Source: 43-108 sp001915545 (GTDB taxonomy: Bacteria; Bacteroidota; Bacteroidia; Bacteroidales; Bacteroidaceae). Taken from it: a stretch of DNA of 58,595 nucleotides. The notes under the pieces were generated by a model. That model saw nothing but the letters and a program-made list of their open reading frames with translations. It searched no databases and was not told the DNA's origin. The stretch is taken from the NCBI GenBank assembly GCA_902491215.1, contig CABUGV010000023.1:1-58595 (forward strand), given 5' to 3'. This document shows positions 18,721 to 27,203 of this stretch, piece after piece; position 1 is the stretch's first letter; the number at the start of each line of letters is the position of its first letter. Made by a program: the position numbers and the translations under genes.

Positions 18721-19332
18721 TTAGAACATATAAGTGAGTGAAATCTGATGAGTGTTGCTCTTGAATGATTTATTGTAAGCTTCGTCTATGACGTCGCCTA
18801 AATTGTTGATTTCAGCAGTCTTTCCAATACCGATGTTGTAGTTGTATCCTATCTGGAGATGTGAAAGCAGTTTTACGCCTGCACCTACATTCCAGCTGAA
18901 TTCAGAACTCTTCAATGTATATGACTGTTCAAATATGTTTTTGCCGTCAAGGTTGAATGAGAACTGAGGACCAGTAGCAATATATACGCTTGCCATACTG
19001 CCCAATCCCAAGCTATATTTGATGTTGATAGGTATATCTATATAGTTCAGCGTCTCAGAATAACCGTATGTACCGCTTTCGTCAGAAACCTTTATTTTTT
19101 TGTTGTCATAAAGCAGTGATGCATCCAAGCCGAGGCCGATAAGAGGGATAGTTGCTTCTACAGTAGGACCTATAAAGAATCCTGTACGGTTGTCGGCAGA
19201 CAGAGCTCCTTTTGAAAGGTTTGCTTTGGTGATGTTGAGTCCAGCTTTTACACCGAATTGTATTTGTGCACTTGCCGGTGCTGCAACGGTCAATGCAACC
19301 ATTATCAGCATGATGTTGAGAAACTTCTTCAT
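18721..19332 (-). CDS. Outer-membrane beta-barrel protein (PorT-like)
   Basis: A 203-residue protein with a signal peptide ending APASAQ and the usual start of small Bacteroidetes barrels, IQFGVKAGLNITKANLSKG. Alternating strands follow (FFIGPTVEATIPLIGLGLDASLLY in part, YIDIPINIKYSLGL, ATGPQFSFNL) and a terminal aromatic residue in SLTYMF. The pattern fits an eight-strand barrel of the outer-membrane beta-barrel superfamily. It starts 30 bases after the 7TM-HD gene on the same strand, so the two are probably co-transcribed. The specific function is unknown. Confidence 0.85.
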   Translation of the reverse strand: MKKFLNIMLIMVALTVAAPASAQIQFGVKAGLNITKANLSKGALSADNRTGFFIGPTVEATIPLIGLGLDASLLYDNKKIKVSDESGTYGYSETLNYIDIPINIKYSLGLGSMASVYIATGPQFSFNLDGKNIFEQSYTLKSSEFSWNVGAGVKLLSHLQIGYNYNIGIGKTAEINNLGDVIDEAYNKSFKSNTHQISLTYMF

Positions 19333-19362
19333 TTTGCTTCTTTTTTAGGGTTAATAATCTTA

Positions 19363-21477
19363 TTAATTGCTGTTTGTCTCTTCTGTTGTTTGAGTCTTTT
19401 CCTCATTGTCTTTGTTAGGAGACAATTCCGGATACGTTATTCTCGTGTGATATATGGTCTTGAGCTTTTCCTTAAGAACAGACTTCGCAATGGCAATTTC
19501 CTTGAATGTGATGTTGCATTCCTTGAAAGCTCCGTCTGCCACCTGGCCGTCTATTATACGGTCAACCAGATTGCTTATGCTTTCTTCATTGTACTCTTTC
19601 AGGCTTCTTGAGGCTGCTTCCACAGAGTCTGTCATCATAAGTATTGCTTCTTCCTTGGTAGTAGGATTAGGGCCTGGATAAGTGAACAATTCCTCATCTA
19701 TATCTTCGTCCGGATGTTCGTTCTTATACGTTATGTAGAAATATTTTGCTTTGCCTCTTCCGTGATGTGTAGAAATGAAGTTTCTGATTGTCTGAGGCAG
19801 GTTGTATTTTTCTGCAAGTGCCAGACCGTTTTTCACATGAGCAATGATTACTTCTGCGCTTTTTACGGGAGTAAGTCTCTTGTGCGGATTTATTCCTGCC
19901 TGATTTTCGGTGAAATATGCCGGCCTTTCAGTCTTGCCTATATCGTGATAGAGTGCACCGGTTCTTACCAATTGCGATTTGGCATCAATCCTTTTAGCCA
20001 CTTCTGATGCCAGATTTGCAACCTGAAGCGAGTGCTGAAATGTTCCTGGAGCTATTTCAGACATCCTCTGCAGCAGCTCATTGTTGGTATTTGACAGCTC
20101 TACCAGCGTTACGTCGGATGTGAATCCGAACATCTTCTCCAGCATCCAAAGCAGAGGGTATGTAAACATCAGCAAGATTCCGTTTATGAAGAAATACAGA
20201 TACATGTTTCTGTTTATTTTCATGATGTCGTTCTCATGTATCAGCTCGAATGATGTATACATTACTAGGTACGTAACTGTAATGAAGAATGCCGTTCTTA
20301 TGATCTGAGAGCGCTGTGATAATTCCCTGAGATTCTGAATGGCTATCATTCCAGTTGTAAGTTGCAGGAAGATGAACACGAATGAATCAGGGATGGTCAG
20401 TGAAATAATAAGAACTGTTATAGCATGTGTTGTGAATGCTGTTCTTGAATCCATGAATACTCGTATGATGATAGGCAACATTGCACATGGCAGTGTGAAG
20501 ACATTCATGAAATTGTTGGATACCATCAGCGATGCCATTATAGAGAAAAAAGCTACCAGTGAGAATGGCAGAATCGAGCTTCTGAGATTATCCAGATAGT
20601 CGCTTCTGAACAGTGACAGATATATGATCAATATTGTCAGCAGTACAAGTACCGATGCTATTTGTCCGAACAACATGTATGGAATCAGGTTGCTGTCGGA
20701 GTGCTGTTCTGATTCCTTTTTTAGTGAATTAAGTATGTTGTATATCTTAGGAGTTACAATTTCGCCTCTGTCAATGATTTTTTCTCCGCTTTGCACAACG
20801 CCGCTAGCATCTGATATGCTCGACAACAGATACTTTTCTGATGCTTCCGATTTCTTTTTATCTATCTTCAGGTTTGGCTGTATATAGTCAATGATGTTCA
20901 GGTCCTGCATCAGGAATCTGTATTGTCTGGATGTGTCCAGCCTTATCAGATGTTCGTAAGCAGTTCTGGTTGTGTATATATCTTTTAATTGCTTCGGTAC
21001 AGCGACATTGCCGTTAATGACCATAATGCTGGAGATCTTTCTGGCTGTCATGTTGTTGTATTCCTCGACGTCAATAATCCCGTTGGTATATATTGTGTCG
21101 AGAACCAATGAGGCTCTTTGCAAATGTTCCTTTACATTTGCATTCTTGTTTCCTGATGCTGATTTTGCTTTCAGCTGGTTTATTAATCCGCTGTATACGT
21201 TTTCGTCTATCTGGTAATAAGGTTGGTAGAACCTCATAATGCTGTCGCGCTCCTGTTTTACAACAGAATCGTTCTTATAGACTGGAAACTTGAATGTCGC
21301 TATCAGTTGTCCATATCGCCACGGCTTGTTTATGTCGTATGTATAATTGAATTTTGCATCGCGTGGCATGAAGTATACTATAGCAGTGGCAGTTATCAGC
21401 ACCAGCAATATTTTGCGAAGCAGATTTCTGTCTTTCCTGTTTTTCTTCATCGTTCTTGAAGACATTGATTTCCCCAT
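19363..21477 (-). CDS. 7TM-HD membrane phosphodiesterase (PgpH-like)
   Basis: Inner-membrane protein with an N-terminal helix (KILLVLITATAIVYF), an extracytoplasmic 7TMR-HDED-type domain (about residues 50-265) and seven predicted helices (about 275-450). A cytoplasmic HD domain follows. Metal-binding residues are visible in ALYHDIGKTERPAYF (near 510), INPHKRLTP, FISTHHGRG and MMTDSVEAASRS. Family members hydrolyse the second messenger c-di-AMP, and I infer that role here. The length of 704 residues is normal. A TATTTTTG box at 21572-21579 on the minus strand may be its promoter. The downstream barrel gene is probably in the same transcript. Confidence 0.88.
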   Translation of the reverse strand: MGKSMSSRTMKKNRKDRNLLRKILLVLITATAIVYFMPRDAKFNYTYDINKPWRYGQLIATFKFPVYKNDSVVKQERDSIMRFYQPYYQIDENVYSGLINQLKAKSASGNKNANVKEHLQRASLVLDTIYTNGIIDVEEYNNMTARKISSIMVINGNVAVPKQLKDIYTTRTAYEHLIRLDTSRQYRFLMQDLNIIDYIQPNLKIDKKKSEASEKYLLSSISDASGVVQSGEKIIDRGEIVTPKIYNILNSLKKESEQHSDSNLIPYMLFGQIASVLVLLTILIIYLSLFRSDYLDNLRSSILPFSLVAFFSIMASLMVSNNFMNVFTLPCAMLPIIIRVFMDSRTAFTTHAITVLIISLTIPDSFVFIFLQLTTGMIAIQNLRELSQRSQIIRTAFFITVTYLVMYTSFELIHENDIMKINRNMYLYFFINGILLMFTYPLLWMLEKMFGFTSDVTLVELSNTNNELLQRMSEIAPGTFQHSLQVANLASEVAKRIDAKSQLVRTGALYHDIGKTERPAYFTENQAGINPHKRLTPVKSAEVIIAHVKNGLALAEKYNLPQTIRNFISTHHGRGKAKYFYITYKNEHPDEDIDEELFTYPGPNPTTKEEAILMMTDSVEAASRSLKEYNEESISNLVDRIIDGQVADGAFKECNITFKEIAIAKSVLKEKLKTIYHTRITYPELSPNKDNEEKTQTTEETNSN

Positions 21478-21668
21478 TTTTTATAGTTAAAACAAATTTC
21501 CTACTGTTTTTGTTGAACATGCCGAATCCAGTATAGGCAAATCAGCATTATTCAAGAAAGTTATGTATTGCCAAAAATACGAATAATTTTTAATTTCTGT
21601 CGTTTGTAGGCTTTTTAATCGATGTATATGATTTTATAAAAATGTGCATTCTTGACTTTCACCAATGA

Positions 21669-21705
21669 AAAAAAGCGGACAGGTGTTGAAGCCTGCCCGC
21701 TTATG
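21669..21705 (-). terminator. Terminator of the threonine operon
   Basis: On the minus strand aagcgggcagg pairs with cctgtccgctt (one mismatch) and is followed by a run of T. It lies just after thrC. Confidence 0.8.
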
Positions 21706-21727
21706 CGGATTGTTTGTTTAGTATGCT

Positions 21728-23029
21728 TTATCTGGACAACAGATATTCTTTGAAATCTTCGAAGTTTTTAGGCATCTGTATGCTTTGTTTTGTTCCCTTC
21801 ATGAATTCTGCCAGCTTTTGAGGTATTTCAATCTCATGTCCGATGATTGATTCCACTGTACTCTTGAATTTTGCAGGGTGGGCAGTTTCTAGGAATACTC
21901 CTGTTTCGCCTTCTTTCAATCCTGTTTCAAGGGCTCTGTAACCGCATGCTCCATGTGGATCACAGATGTATCCATATTTATCTGATACGGCCTTTATGGT
22001 TTCTGCTATCTGTTCGTCAGTGAATGTTGCACCGCTTACGTCTGCGCATATTGCATCGTGGTCGTTCTTGTACAGGTCTATGATTCTTGCAAAGTTGCTA
22101 GGGTCGCCGACATCCATGGCATTGGCGATTGTCTGCACTGAAGCTTTCGGCTCATATACTCCTGTCTGCAGATATTTGTAGAATATATCGTTGGCATTGT
22201 TCGCTGCGATAAATCTCTTTATTGGAAGTCCCATCTTTTTTGCAAAAAGTCCGGAAGTTATGTTTCCGAAGTTTCCGCTTGGAACGCATACAACAAGGTT
22301 GTCTGCAAGTCCAAGCTTTTTCATCTGTGCGTAAGCATAGAAGTAATAGAAGGACTGTGGCAGGAATCTGGCAACATTTATGGAATTGGCCGATGTCAGT
22401 TTCATGTGCTTGTTGAGATCGTTGTCCATGAATGCTGATTTCACTAATGCCTGACAATCGTCAAACACTCCGTCAACCTCGACTGCTGTGATGTTCTTTC
22501 CAAGTGTTGTGAACTGGCATTCCTGAATAGCACTTACCTTGCCTTTCGGATAAAGGACATAAACATGTATGCCTTCTACTCCAAGGAAACCGTTTGCTAC
22601 GGCCGAGCCAGTGTCGCCTGAAGTAGCTACAAGTACGTTCACCTCTTCTTTGCCTTCCTGACTTATGAAATGTCCGAGCAGACGAGCCATGAATCTTGCA
22701 CCTACATCCTTGAAGGCAAGTGTAGGGCCATGGAAGAGCTCCAGCGAGTAGATATTATCATTGACTTTCACTGTTGGGCAGTCGAATGAAAGTGTGTCAT
22801 ACACTATTTTTTTCAATGTGTCGGCAGGAACATCTTCTCCGAAGAATGCATCAGCGACTTTGTATGATATTTCCTGGAAGCTCATGTCCTGTATGTTGTC
22901 GAAGAAGTCCTGTGGAAGCTTCTTCAAGGTTTCTGGCATATAAAGACCTTTGTCTTCTGCCAATCCCTTTACGACAGCCTTGTGCAGATCTGCTTCAGGT
23001 GCTTTGCCGTTTGTACTGTAATATTTCAT
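21728..23029 (-). CDS. thrC: Threonine synthase
   Basis: PLP enzyme that converts O-phosphohomoserine to threonine. The start MKYYSTNGKAPEADLHKAVV is typical. LFHGPTLAFKDVGARFMAR contains the PLP lysine at residue 107, and ATSGDTGSAVANGFLG and VPSGNFGNITSGLFAKKMG are phosphate- and substrate-binding loops. The length of 433 residues matches the shorter Bacteroidetes form. It is the third gene of the thr operon, 25 bases after the putative homoserine kinase gene. Confidence 0.96.
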   Translation of the reverse strand: MKYYSTNGKAPEADLHKAVVKGLAEDKGLYMPETLKKLPQDFFDNIQDMSFQEISYKVADAFFGEDVPADTLKKIVYDTLSFDCPTVKVNDNIYSLELFHGPTLAFKDVGARFMARLLGHFISQEGKEEVNVLVATSGDTGSAVANGFLGVEGIHVYVLYPKGKVSAIQECQFTTLGKNITAVEVDGVFDDCQALVKSAFMDNDLNKHMKLTSANSINVARFLPQSFYYFYAYAQMKKLGLADNLVVCVPSGNFGNITSGLFAKKMGLPIKRFIAANNANDIFYKYLQTGVYEPKASVQTIANAMDVGDPSNFARIIDLYKNDHDAICADVSGATFTDEQIAETIKAVSDKYGYICDPHGACGYRALETGLKEGETGVFLETAHPAKFKSTVESIIGHEIEIPQKLAEFMKGTKQSIQMPKNFEDFKEYLLSR

Positions 23030-23054
23030 AGTAATATAGTTTGAGTATTAATCT

Positions 23055-24266
23055 TTAAAACTTCATGAACTCTCTTATGAAACCGTCTTTCTCCAGATAG
23101 CCGTATCCGCCTTTGCGACATGCTTCTTCATCGAAAGTCTCAACTTCATCGGCCTCTATGCCCGGTGCATATATAAGGAATGGAACAGGCTCATTTGTAT
23201 GTGTACGCAGTTTTATAGGCGTAGGGTGGTCGGGCAGTACGGCTATAGCCACAGGCTCGTCCCATCTGCTGATTTCTTCCCATATAGGGCCAATTGCTCT
23301 GCGGTCGAGATCCTCGATTGTCTGCAATTTCAGCTTCTGGTCGCCGTCATGGCCTGCTTCGTCACTTGCTTCAATGTGCAGATATACGAAATCATCTGTT
23401 TTCAGTGCTTCGATTGCCGCTTGCGCCTTGCCTTCGTAGTTGGTGTCGGCCAATCCTGTTGCACCTTCTACATTTATGCATCTCAGTCCTGCGTAATGGC
23501 CGATGCCTCGTATGAGGTCAACAGCCGTGATGACTGCTCCCTTCTTTATTTGCGGATAAGTGGTTGTCAGCGGGACCATCTTAGGCCTGTATCCGCCGGC
23601 CCAAGGCCAGATGCTGTTTGCCGGATCTTTGCCTTCAGCTTCTCTTTGCTTGTTCAGCGGATGATCCTTAAGCAGTTTCTGCGATTCTGCAATCAGTTCA
23701 TTTATGAGATTTGCAGTAGCTTCTGCTTCTGGAACTTCAGGCTTTACCAACAATGGCTTGAACGGCTGTCCCGGTACATCGTGAGGTGGAACGCAGTGTA
23801 TGCGCTTGTCGCCGCCCTTTATCACCAGAAGATGCCTGTATTGTACACCTGTGTAGAAATGAACTTTGTCGTTGCCAAGCTTTTCGTTCAGAAATTTTAT
23901 CAGCACATCTGCCTCTTCCGTCTTAAGGTGTCCGGCTGAGTGGTTTTTTATGTTTTCTCCTTCGATGCATATCAGGTTGCATCTTATAGCCATGTCGTCC
24001 GGATCGAGTTCCACTCCGATACTTGCTGCTTCGAGAGGCCCACGTCCTTCATAGACTTTCTCCTGATCGTAGCCGAGGATAGATGAGTTTGCTACTTCAC
24101 TTCCCGGGTGGAATCCATCAGGAACGGTCTTAAGCATACCTGTTCTTCCTTTTTTAGCCAACATGTCCATGTATGGAGTGTGTGCATACTGAAGCAGAGT
24201 CTTGTTGCCCAGATTTTCAGCCGGCCAGTCGGCCATGCCGTCGCCAAGAATAATGATATGTTTCAT
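23055..24266 (-). CDS. Phosphoglycerate-mutase-like protein, putative homoserine kinase
   Basis: Alkaline-phosphatase-superfamily protein of the archaeal-type cofactor-independent phosphoglycerate mutase family. IIILGDGMADWP holds a metal aspartate (D9). PGSEVANSSILGYD carries the expected nucleophile serine (S56). HIEASDEAGHDGD and VLPDHPTP with RTHTNEPVPFLIY carry further metal ligands. Members between thrA and thrC in genomes lacking a GHMP-type thrB have been proposed to be homoserine kinases. The same context is seen here: thrA ends 17 bases upstream, thrC starts 25 bases downstream, and no thrB is in the operon. The kinase role is inferred from context, not shown by sequence. Confidence 0.85.
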   Translation of the reverse strand: MKHIIILGDGMADWPAENLGNKTLLQYAHTPYMDMLAKKGRTGMLKTVPDGFHPGSEVANSSILGYDQEKVYEGRGPLEAASIGVELDPDDMAIRCNLICIEGENIKNHSAGHLKTEEADVLIKFLNEKLGNDKVHFYTGVQYRHLLVIKGGDKRIHCVPPHDVPGQPFKPLLVKPEVPEAEATANLINELIAESQKLLKDHPLNKQREAEGKDPANSIWPWAGGYRPKMVPLTTTYPQIKKGAVITAVDLIRGIGHYAGLRCINVEGATGLADTNYEGKAQAAIEALKTDDFVYLHIEASDEAGHDGDQKLKLQTIEDLDRRAIGPIWEEISRWDEPVAIAVLPDHPTPIKLRTHTNEPVPFLIYAPGIEADEVETFDEEACRKGGYGYLEKDGFIREFMKF

Positions 24267-24283
24267 TGTGCGCCCTTTCTTTT

Positions 24284-26725
24284 TTAGATGTTGGCTATAC
24301 TCATTATATCAGCAAACACTCCTGCGGCTGTAACGCTGGCTCCGGCTCCATATCCCTGTATGAGCATAGGATATTTATGGTAGCGCTCTGTTGTGATGAG
24401 AATCACATTGTTGCTTCCTTCCAGATTGTAGAACGGATGGTTTGACGATACTTCTGCCATCTCAACGGATGTCTCGCCGTTGTCCATCTTTGCCACACAT
24501 CTCCAGCGCTTTCCGCATTTTTCCAGTTCTTTGCGTTTCTTTTCGATGCTTTCGTCTATCTGAGGCAGTTTCTTCCAGAAATCCTCCACTGTTCCCTGCA
24601 TGAATTCTTCAGGAATCAGCGGACTGCTCTTTACATCTTCCTTGTTTACTTTGTATCCTGCTTCGCGCGAGAGGATTACAAGCTTGCGTATTACATCTAT
24701 TCCGCTGAGGTCGATTCTTGGGTCTGGTTCAGTGTATCCGCCTTCGTGTGCCATCATTACTGCTTTGCTGAATGGAATTTCGGCACTTATTGTGTTGAAA
24801 ATGAAGTTCAATGTACCGCTGAGTACAGCCTCTATTTTCTGAATCTTGTCACCGCTGGCTCTAAGGTCGTTTATGGTATTGATGATAGGAAGTCCCGCAC
24901 CCACATTCGTTTCGAACAAATATTTCACACCGCGCTTTCTGGCTGTAAGCTTCAGTTTTTCGTAGTTTTCATAAGGCGATGATGCTGCATTTTTGTTGGC
25001 TGCAACGACCGAAATGTTGTGTTCGAAGAACTCCTGATAGAGTGAGGCTACTTCTGCACTTGCTGTACAGTCCACGAATACGGAGTTGAATATATTCATT
25101 CCGATTACCTCTTTCTTGAGTCTTTCGGTGTTGCTCGGTTCGCTGTGCATCAGCTTTTCGTGGTAGTTGTCGAGGTCGAGACCCTCTCTGTCAAACATTG
25201 CATAGTGTCCGCTAGCTATTCCTACTACGTTGAGCTTGAGACCTTTCTCTTTCATCAACTTTTCTCTCTGGCTTGCAATCTGTTCGAGCAGGCTTCCTCC
25301 TACAGTACCAATTCCGCAGATGAACAAGTTCAGAACTTGGTACTCAGAGAGAAAAAAACTGTCGTGGATTACATTTAGTGTCTTGCGAAGCGATTTTCTG
25401 TCGACAACGAAAGAAATGTTTGTTTCAGATGCTCCCTGTGCGCAGGCAATCACGTTTATTCCGTTTCGTCCAAGTGTTCCGAAGAGCTTTCCTGCAATTC
25501 CCGGAGTGTGCTTCATGTTTTCTCCTACGATGGCAACTGTTGCAAGATTGCTTTCAATCGCCATGTTGAACATTGCGCCCATCTCGATTTCTTTTGCAAA
25601 TTCCTCGTTAAGAACCTTGCATGCAAGCTCTGCATCTTCGTTTCTGACACCTATTGATGTACTGTTCTCTGAAGAAGCCTGGCTTACCAAGAACACGCTT
25701 ATGCCATTGTTTGCCAATGTTGTGAAGATTCGTCTGTTGACACCGATCACACCGACCATGGAAAGACCGGATACTGTGATTAGGCTGGTATCGTTGATTG
25801 ACGATATACCTTTGATGGCACGTGACTCTTCATCGCATTTCTGCTGTATGATTGTTCCCTTGGCGCTTGGGTTGAATGTATTCTTTATTAGAATAGGTAT
25901 GTTTTTGATGCATACAGGATATATTGTAGGCGGGTATACAACCTTGGCTCCGAAGTTGCAGAGCTCCATAGCTTCCACATAGCTCAGTTTGTCGATTGTG
26001 TATGCATTGTTTATGACTCTCGGGTCGGCTGTCATAAATCCGTCTACGTCAGTCCATATCTCGAGAACGTCTGCATCCAAAGCTGCGGCAATGATGCTGG
26101 CAGTGTAGTCGGAACCTCCTCGGCCGAGATTTGTTATCTCTCCTGTTTGTACGTCGGTAGAGATAAATCCTGGTACGAGAGCAACCTTTTCTTCTTTGCA
26201 GAAGTTTTCAAATGTTTCTTCTACGAGCTTGTTTGTCAGCTCGGCATCCAGCATGTTCTTACCGTTTTTCTTTTTGGTTGTCTTGATGAACTTCAGCGAA
26301 TCATACCATTTTGCATCGTTTATCAATGTGGCTGCGATATTCGATGAAATTCTTTCGCCGTAGCTGACGATGGCATTTGACGTTTTTGGCGAAGCTTCCT
26401 TTATCAGATATACTCCCTGGAAGAGACTCTTGAGCTCATCGAGCATGGCATCTACTTTATTAAGCAGAGCTGCTTTCTTCTGAGGGTCTTTGATTATGTC
26501 ATCGATAAATTTGTGGTGGCGCTCGGCCATTTCGTTATACGAATCCAGATATTTCTTGTCGCCTGCTTGTGCCAGTTTTGATGTGTTGATCAATTTATCG
26601 GTTATACCGCCAAGTGCTGAAACCACCACAATGACAGGTTCGTTACATGCCTCTACTATTTTCTTCAGATTGAGAATGCTCTCTGCGGAACCAACAGATG
26701 TTCCGCCAAACTTCATTACTTTCAT
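24284..26725 (-). CDS. thrA: Bifunctional aspartokinase / homoserine dehydrogenase
   Basis: Catalyses the first and third steps from aspartate to homoserine. The N-terminal kinase begins MKVMKFGGTSVGSAESI and includes FISTDVQTGEITNLGRGGSDYT. Two ACT-type regulatory regions follow (around SLITVSGLSMVGVIGVN and LATVAIVGENMKHTPGIAG). The dehydrogenase starts near residue 464 with LFICGIGTVGGSLLEQI and includes VAANKNAASSPYENYE, FETNVGAGLPIIN and EGGYTEPDPRIDLSG. The length of 813 residues is normal for the fused enzyme. It is the first structural gene of the operon, preceded by a Thr-rich leader peptide. Feedback inhibition by threonine is expected from the family. Confidence 0.97.
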   Translation of the reverse strand: MKVMKFGGTSVGSAESILNLKKIVEACNEPVIVVVSALGGITDKLINTSKLAQAGDKKYLDSYNEMAERHHKFIDDIIKDPQKKAALLNKVDAMLDELKSLFQGVYLIKEASPKTSNAIVSYGERISSNIAATLINDAKWYDSLKFIKTTKKKNGKNMLDAELTNKLVEETFENFCKEEKVALVPGFISTDVQTGEITNLGRGGSDYTASIIAAALDADVLEIWTDVDGFMTADPRVINNAYTIDKLSYVEAMELCNFGAKVVYPPTIYPVCIKNIPILIKNTFNPSAKGTIIQQKCDEESRAIKGISSINDTSLITVSGLSMVGVIGVNRRIFTTLANNGISVFLVSQASSENSTSIGVRNEDAELACKVLNEEFAKEIEMGAMFNMAIESNLATVAIVGENMKHTPGIAGKLFGTLGRNGINVIACAQGASETNISFVVDRKSLRKTLNVIHDSFFLSEYQVLNLFICGIGTVGGSLLEQIASQREKLMKEKGLKLNVVGIASGHYAMFDREGLDLDNYHEKLMHSEPSNTERLKKEVIGMNIFNSVFVDCTASAEVASLYQEFFEHNISVVAANKNAASSPYENYEKLKLTARKRGVKYLFETNVGAGLPIINTINDLRASGDKIQKIEAVLSGTLNFIFNTISAEIPFSKAVMMAHEGGYTEPDPRIDLSGIDVIRKLVILSREAGYKVNKEDVKSSPLIPEEFMQGTVEDFWKKLPQIDESIEKKRKELEKCGKRWRCVAKMDNGETSVEMAEVSSNHPFYNLEGSNNVILITTERYHKYPMLIQGYGAGASVTAAGVFADIMSIANI

Positions 26726-26889
26726 GGATATGAATGATTTTTGTTCTCCGGCAACACGTAGATAGTGTCGGCGAAGCTGTGGAAACAGTAAAATCTGCTT
26801 CTACGTTTGTGTTAGAATAAAAATGAAAGATTGGTTTTGTCTGCGTTCTGCAGACGCGGTTCTCGTAGAAACGCCATATACACTCTTGC
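26726..26889 (-). promoter_or_regulatory. Putative attenuator region between thr leader peptide and thrA
   Basis: The 164-base minus-strand leader contains pairings that exclude each other. gtctgc pairs with gcagac around a 5-base loop. gcgtttct pairs with agaacgc with one bulge. ttctacg pairs with a distal cgtaga(a) that lies just before a T-rich stretch (attttac). aaccc and gggtt also pair around the leader stop codon. Competing hairpins after a regulatory peptide fit an attenuator, but I cannot assign terminator and antiterminator without folding. Confidence 0.5.
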
Positions 26890-26970
26890 CTAACCCCTAA
26901 GGGTTGTGCCTGTTGTATGCCACATGGTCATGGTCATATAGAAGAAGTTGTATGTTGCGTATATGGTCAT
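26890..26970 (-). CDS. thrL: Threonine operon leader peptide
   Basis: An open frame of 26 codons starts 29 bases after the -7 box of the thr promoter and ends 164 bases before thrA. It reads MTIYATYNFFY then MTMTMWHTTGTTLRG. Eight of 26 residues are threonine (positions 2, 6, 13, 15, 19, 20, 22, 23), clustered in the second half as T-M-T-M-W-H-T-T-G-T-T, and there is one isoleucine. A second ATG at codon 12 could also serve as start. This is the layout of ribosome-mediated attenuation: low charged tRNA-Thr stalls the ribosome and lets transcription continue. Size and position parallel enterobacterial thrL, but the sequence is unrelated. Too short for normal gene calling. Confidence 0.75.
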   Translation of the reverse strand: MTIYATYNFFYMTMTMWHTTGTTLRG

Positions 26971-26998
26971 ATCTCTGTTCTATATAAAGGTGACGTTG

Positions 26999-27029
26999 CA
27001 AAATTAGTTCTTTCTTTAAATATTGCAAA
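26999..27029 (-). promoter_or_regulatory. Threonine operon promoter
   Basis: On the minus strand TTTG (27026-27029), 19 bases, then TAATTTTG (26999-27006): an exact Bacteroidetes promoter. Transcription should begin near 26992, about 22 bases before the leader peptide. Confidence 0.8.
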
Positions 27030-27150
27030 CTTTTATTGTGATTTATCATTGTTTTAGGCGCAAAAATGTGTTTTTGTCATGAAATTAGGCGTTTTTGCGA
27101 CAAGTTTACAGCCAAAGGCGCCTTTTTTCTATGATATGTCTATATGTTAT

Positions 27151-27177
27151 CCGGCGTTGTTTGCCGGCTTTTATTTC
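27151..27177 (+). terminator. Terminator-like hairpin in front of the recombinase gene
   Basis: ccggc and gccgg (5 bp, 7-base loop) are followed by CTTTTATTTC, 27 bases before the recombinase ATG. It could attenuate that gene or insulate it from upstream reading. The stem is short. In the same gap CGCAAAAA and TTTTTGCG form an inverted repeat near 27060-27100. Confidence 0.35.
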
Positions 27178-27203
27178 TTGTAATTTTAAATAATAACTGA
27201 TTT

